Source: an uncultured Roseateles sp.
GTDB taxonomy: Bacteria > Pseudomonadota > Gammaproteobacteria > Burkholderiales > Burkholderiaceae_C
Length of the DNA: 64,000 nt
Assembly: GCF_963422335.1 (NCBI RefSeq)
Contig: NZ_OY729424.1
Coordinates: forward strand, 2,790,001-2,854,000
Direction of reading: 5' to 3'
Shown here piece by piece: positions 61,794 through 64,000 of the stretch. The notes under the pieces are model-generated. The model saw only the letters and a program-made list of their open reading frames with translations. It was not told the origin of the DNA and ran no database searches. Each line of letters starts with the position of its first letter. Positions within the stretch are counted from its first letter, which is position 1. The position numbers and the translations under genes are program-made.

Positions 61794-63011
61794 ATGACCA
61801 CGCTGCAAGCCTTGTTTATCGTGCTGGCCCTGTTCCAGGTGATCCTCGCCGTGAGCTGGGGGCTGTCGGCCTCGCTGCTGGGCCTGTCGCGGGCTGCCGG
61901 CCTGCACTGGGCGGTCTCTTCCCTGTTCGTGCTGCTGAGCTTGCTGCTGTCACTGACCCTGCCGCTGGGCCCTCTGGCGCCGGCGCTGAATGTGGCGTTG
62001 ACCAATATCACCACGATGATCGCCTTTCTGAGCATGCGCCGTGGGGCCCATGTCTTTCTTCGACAGCCGCGCCCCGACCGGGAGCTGGCTTTGCTGCTCG
62101 GCCTGGTGGTCTTGATCGGTGTGTGGGATGTGGGCTTGGGGCTGGACGCACGCGTTCGCAGCAGCTTGATGTCCGGCCTGCTGTCCTGGGTTGGCCTGCG
62201 CCTGAGTTTCAGTTCAGCGGCCAAGGTGCGGAGCGAGTTCGGCCCTGTCGCCGTCGGCCTGGTGACCGGGCCCATGTTGCTGGTCGCCCTGGTGTTCGGC
62301 CTTCGCGCAGGCTATCTGGCGCTGGGCCAAGTGCCCGCGTCGGGTGCGCAGCTGACGGCCCCATCCGAGTTCAATGTCTGGTTGATGCTGGCTTTCTTCG
62401 TGCTCTCGGCCCTGCTCAATCTTTCGCTGGGCTATATGGTGCTGCTGCGCCTGGTGCGCCGGCTCAACCATGTGTCGCGCCACGACGCGCTGACCGGCTT
62501 GCTGAACCGCCGGGCGATGCAGGAGGCGCTGGATGCCGAGTACCACCGCTGGCAGCGCAAGCAGGAGAGCTTTGCGCTGCTGCTGATTGACGTCGATCAC
62601 TTCAAGCGCGTCAACGACCAGCACGGCCATGCGGTTGGCGACCAGGTGCTGTGTGCGGTGTCACGCTGCCTGGCTACGGCCGTGCGCAAGACCGATGTGC
62701 TGTCGCGCTTCGGCGGCGAGGAGTTCTGCGTGCTGCTGCGCCTGACCGATGGCCCCGGTGCGGTCGAATTGGCGCAGCGCCTGAACCAGGCGGTGCGCGA
62801 GCAGTCTATGCAGGCTGGCAGCCTGAGCCTGCCCTTGACCGTCAGCATCGGCATCGCGGTGGCGCGCGAGGGCGTGCTGACGCGGGTCGAGAAGCTGCTG
62901 CTCGGCGCCGACCGGGCGCTTTATCGAGCCAAGGCCGAAGGCCGTGACCGGCTGGCCATGGCTTCGCTGGCCGAGATGTCGGATTCAGGCTTTTCTCCGA
63001 TGGCCGGTTAA
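61794..63011 (+). CDS. Membrane diguanylate cyclase
   Basis: 405 residues. About seven hydrophobic helices in residues 1-225 form an integral membrane sensor. The GGDEF domain follows with LIDVDHFKRVND, inhibitory site RKTD and active GGEEF at 307-311 (SRFGGEEFCVLL), ending SIGIAVAREGV...ADRALYRAKAEGRD. Monocistronic and divergent from the VWA-tam operon. Signal unknown. Confidence 0.92.
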   Translation: MTTLQALFIVLALFQVILAVSWGLSASLLGLSRAAGLHWAVSSLFVLLSLLLSLTLPLGPLAPALNVALTNITTMIAFLSMRRGAHVFLRQPRPDRELALLLGLVVLIGVWDVGLGLDARVRSSLMSGLLSWVGLRLSFSSAAKVRSEFGPVAVGLVTGPMLLVALVFGLRAGYLALGQVPASGAQLTAPSEFNVWLMLAFFVLSALLNLSLGYMVLLRLVRRLNHVSRHDALTGLLNRRAMQEALDAEYHRWQRKQESFALLLIDVDHFKRVNDQHGHAVGDQVLCAVSRCLATAVRKTDVLSRFGGEEFCVLLRLTDGPGAVELAQRLNQAVREQSMQAGSLSLPLTVSIGIAVAREGVLTRVEKLLLGADRALYRAKAEGRDRLAMASLAEMSDSGFSPMAG

Positions 63012-63036
63012 GCAGGGCCGCAGCAGCGATGGCCCC

Positions 63037-64000
63037 TCAGTGTTGTTGCGTCATCGTGAAGGTGCCGCCGCTGCCACCCTTGGACCAGCGCCCGCTCATC
63101 ACCCAGCCGTTGGCCGATGGCGTGAAGCCGCCCTCGAAGCTGGCACCGCCGGCGGTGCTGCCGGCCAGATTGAACTGGCCGCTGGTGGTCAGGCTGCCGC
63201 TGGCAGTGATCGCGTTGTGCAACCGGTCCGAGCTGCCGTTGGCCGAGATATTGCCGGCTGCATCGACCTGGGCATTGCAGGGGCCGCTGTCGGCGCCTTC
63301 GAAGCGTCCGCTGTAGCTGCCGCTGGGCACCAGCACATAGTTCTGGCGGGTCTGCGTGCTGTGGCCGGTTCCGTCGGTCTGCTTGACGTCGATGGTATAG
63401 ATCCCTGGCGTGGGGGCGACGAAGTTGTCGGTCGAACCGGTGGCCGGCGTACCGGGCTTGCCGCTGGCCGGCGTCACGGTCCAGGTGGTCTGCACGCCAG
63501 GCTCGGCCGAGCCTGGATCGAGGCTGCCGCTCAGCGTTGCGCCTTCCGCGCCTACCGATTTTGGCGTGATCGTCACGCATACCGGCAGCGGCGCCGAGTC
63601 GATGATGGGCAGGCTGGCCGTCAGCAGGTTCTGGGTGTAGACGAAGGCGCCCGATGCGAGGCGGTCTATCAGTGTGCTGAGGAAGATCGAGTCCGGCTTG
63701 CCCAATTCGTCGGCGGTGTTCATGTCCAGCCAGACGCCGATCTTGCCGTCCACCTTGACCTCCAGCGAGCTGCTGAAGTCGCTGGACAGGGCCTTGTTCT
63801 GCTGGCGCGGGTCCAGCCGCATGCGCAGGGTCTGCTGGTAGCCCAGGCTGGAGGGCAGGCTGGCCACCTTGAACACCTTCAGCAGCATGAAGGTGGGCTC
63901 GAACTGCAGGCTGGGCGTCAGCGTGGCGGTGACGGTGGTGCACGGCAGCAGCTTCAGCAGGTCCACGCCGGTGACGGCGAGCACGCCGGCGTCGGGCTTG
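63037..64000 (-). CDS. Hypothetical protein, C-terminal part (5-prime end outside window)
   Basis: About 320 codons are visible; the frame stays open to the right edge. The region is rich in Gly, Ser, Thr and Ala and looks beta-stranded. It contains an Ig-like stretch (TWTVTPASGKPGTPATGSTD, PGIYTIDVKQTDG) and C-terminal repeats of the kind ITASGSLTTSGQFNLAGS. An exported or surface location is likely. No family recognised. Confidence 0.65.
   Translation of the reverse strand, partial: KPDAGVLAVTGVDLLKLLPCTTVTATLTPSLQFEPTFMLLKVFKVASLPSSLGYQQTLRMRLDPRQQNKALSSDFSSSLEVKVDGKIGVWLDMNTADELGKPDSIFLSTLIDRLASGAFVYTQNLLTASLPIIDSAPLPVCVTITPKSVGAEGATLSGSLDPGSAEPGVQTTWTVTPASGKPGTPATGSTDNFVAPTPGIYTIDVKQTDGTGHSTQTRQNYVLVPSGSYSGRFEGADSGPCNAQVDAAGNISANGSSDRLHNAITASGSLTTSGQFNLAGSTAGGASFEGGFTPSANGWVMSGRWSKGGSGGTFTMTQQH

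Overview
The window is about 64 kb of GC-rich chromosomal DNA from a free-living betaproteobacterium, most likely Burkholderiales near Roseateles, Paucibacter, Pelomonas or Rubrivivax. That placement is inferred from codon usage, the divergent Hut gene order, DctSR-DctPQM synteny, a PEP-CTERM protein and an Fnr-like box; no 16S rRNA or marker tree is available here. I see no prophage, plasmid backbone or CRISPR array. Nearly all DNA is coding, and many genes are joined by 4-bp ATGA overlaps.

Layout. 1-2.9 kb: a periplasmic binding protein coupled to a membrane diguanylate cyclase (cut by the left edge). 3-8.8 kb: the DctS/DctR two-component system divergent from a DctPQM TRAP transporter. 8.8-19.7 kb: histidine utilisation. 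A nitrate/taurine-type ABC importer follows hutUH; hutUH is divergent from hutCDIGF around a HutC operator that sits inside the hutU promoter spacer. The enzyme set HutH-HutU-HutI-HutF-HutG is the five-step route that ends with N-formylglutamate deformylation. 19.8-24.8 kb: a Sel1-repeat protein, an SMP-30 lactonase, a possible Tat lipoprotein, and an ECF sigma factor with a membrane protein carrying ankyrin repeats. 24.8-33.3 kb: a CusCBA copper/silver efflux operon with a small Met/Cys/His-rich exported protein, an EamA transporter with a histidine-rich tail, and an MFS carrier. 33.3-33.6 kb: a 268-bp MITE-like element with nested inverted repeats.

33.8-42.7 kb: 1-Cys peroxiredoxin, asparaginase II, two tandem TPR-GGDEF proteins, an S10 peptidase, a DUF429 protein and an orphan TPR protein. 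42.8-46.3 kb: a seven-gene operon with three tail-collar domain proteins, two DUF6916-like proteins, a GNAT enzyme and a PEP-CTERM protein. It has no phage genes around it and is the best candidate here for an undescribed system. 46.4-50.7 kb: arginase (with a second, diverged 3-prime end behind it), a LOG-family protein, MoeB and a CtpA-type protease. 50.9-53.7 kb: an iron-type ABC ATPase and permease, divergent around a putative Fnr box and without a binding protein. 53.7-54.4 kb: a HepT/MntA toxin-antitoxin pair next to tRNA-Arg(CCT). 54.6-61.7 kb: tamB, tamA and a VWA protein. 61.8-64 kb: a membrane diguanylate cyclase and an exported protein cut by the right edge.

Two themes recur. Four GGDEF proteins, all with GGEEF active sites, imply heavy c-di-GMP signalling. 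Small palindromic elements with outer arms starting GGGGTCRGAGCT lie between genes at 10.4 and 49.2 kb. Names rest on motif recognition by eye, not on database searches.
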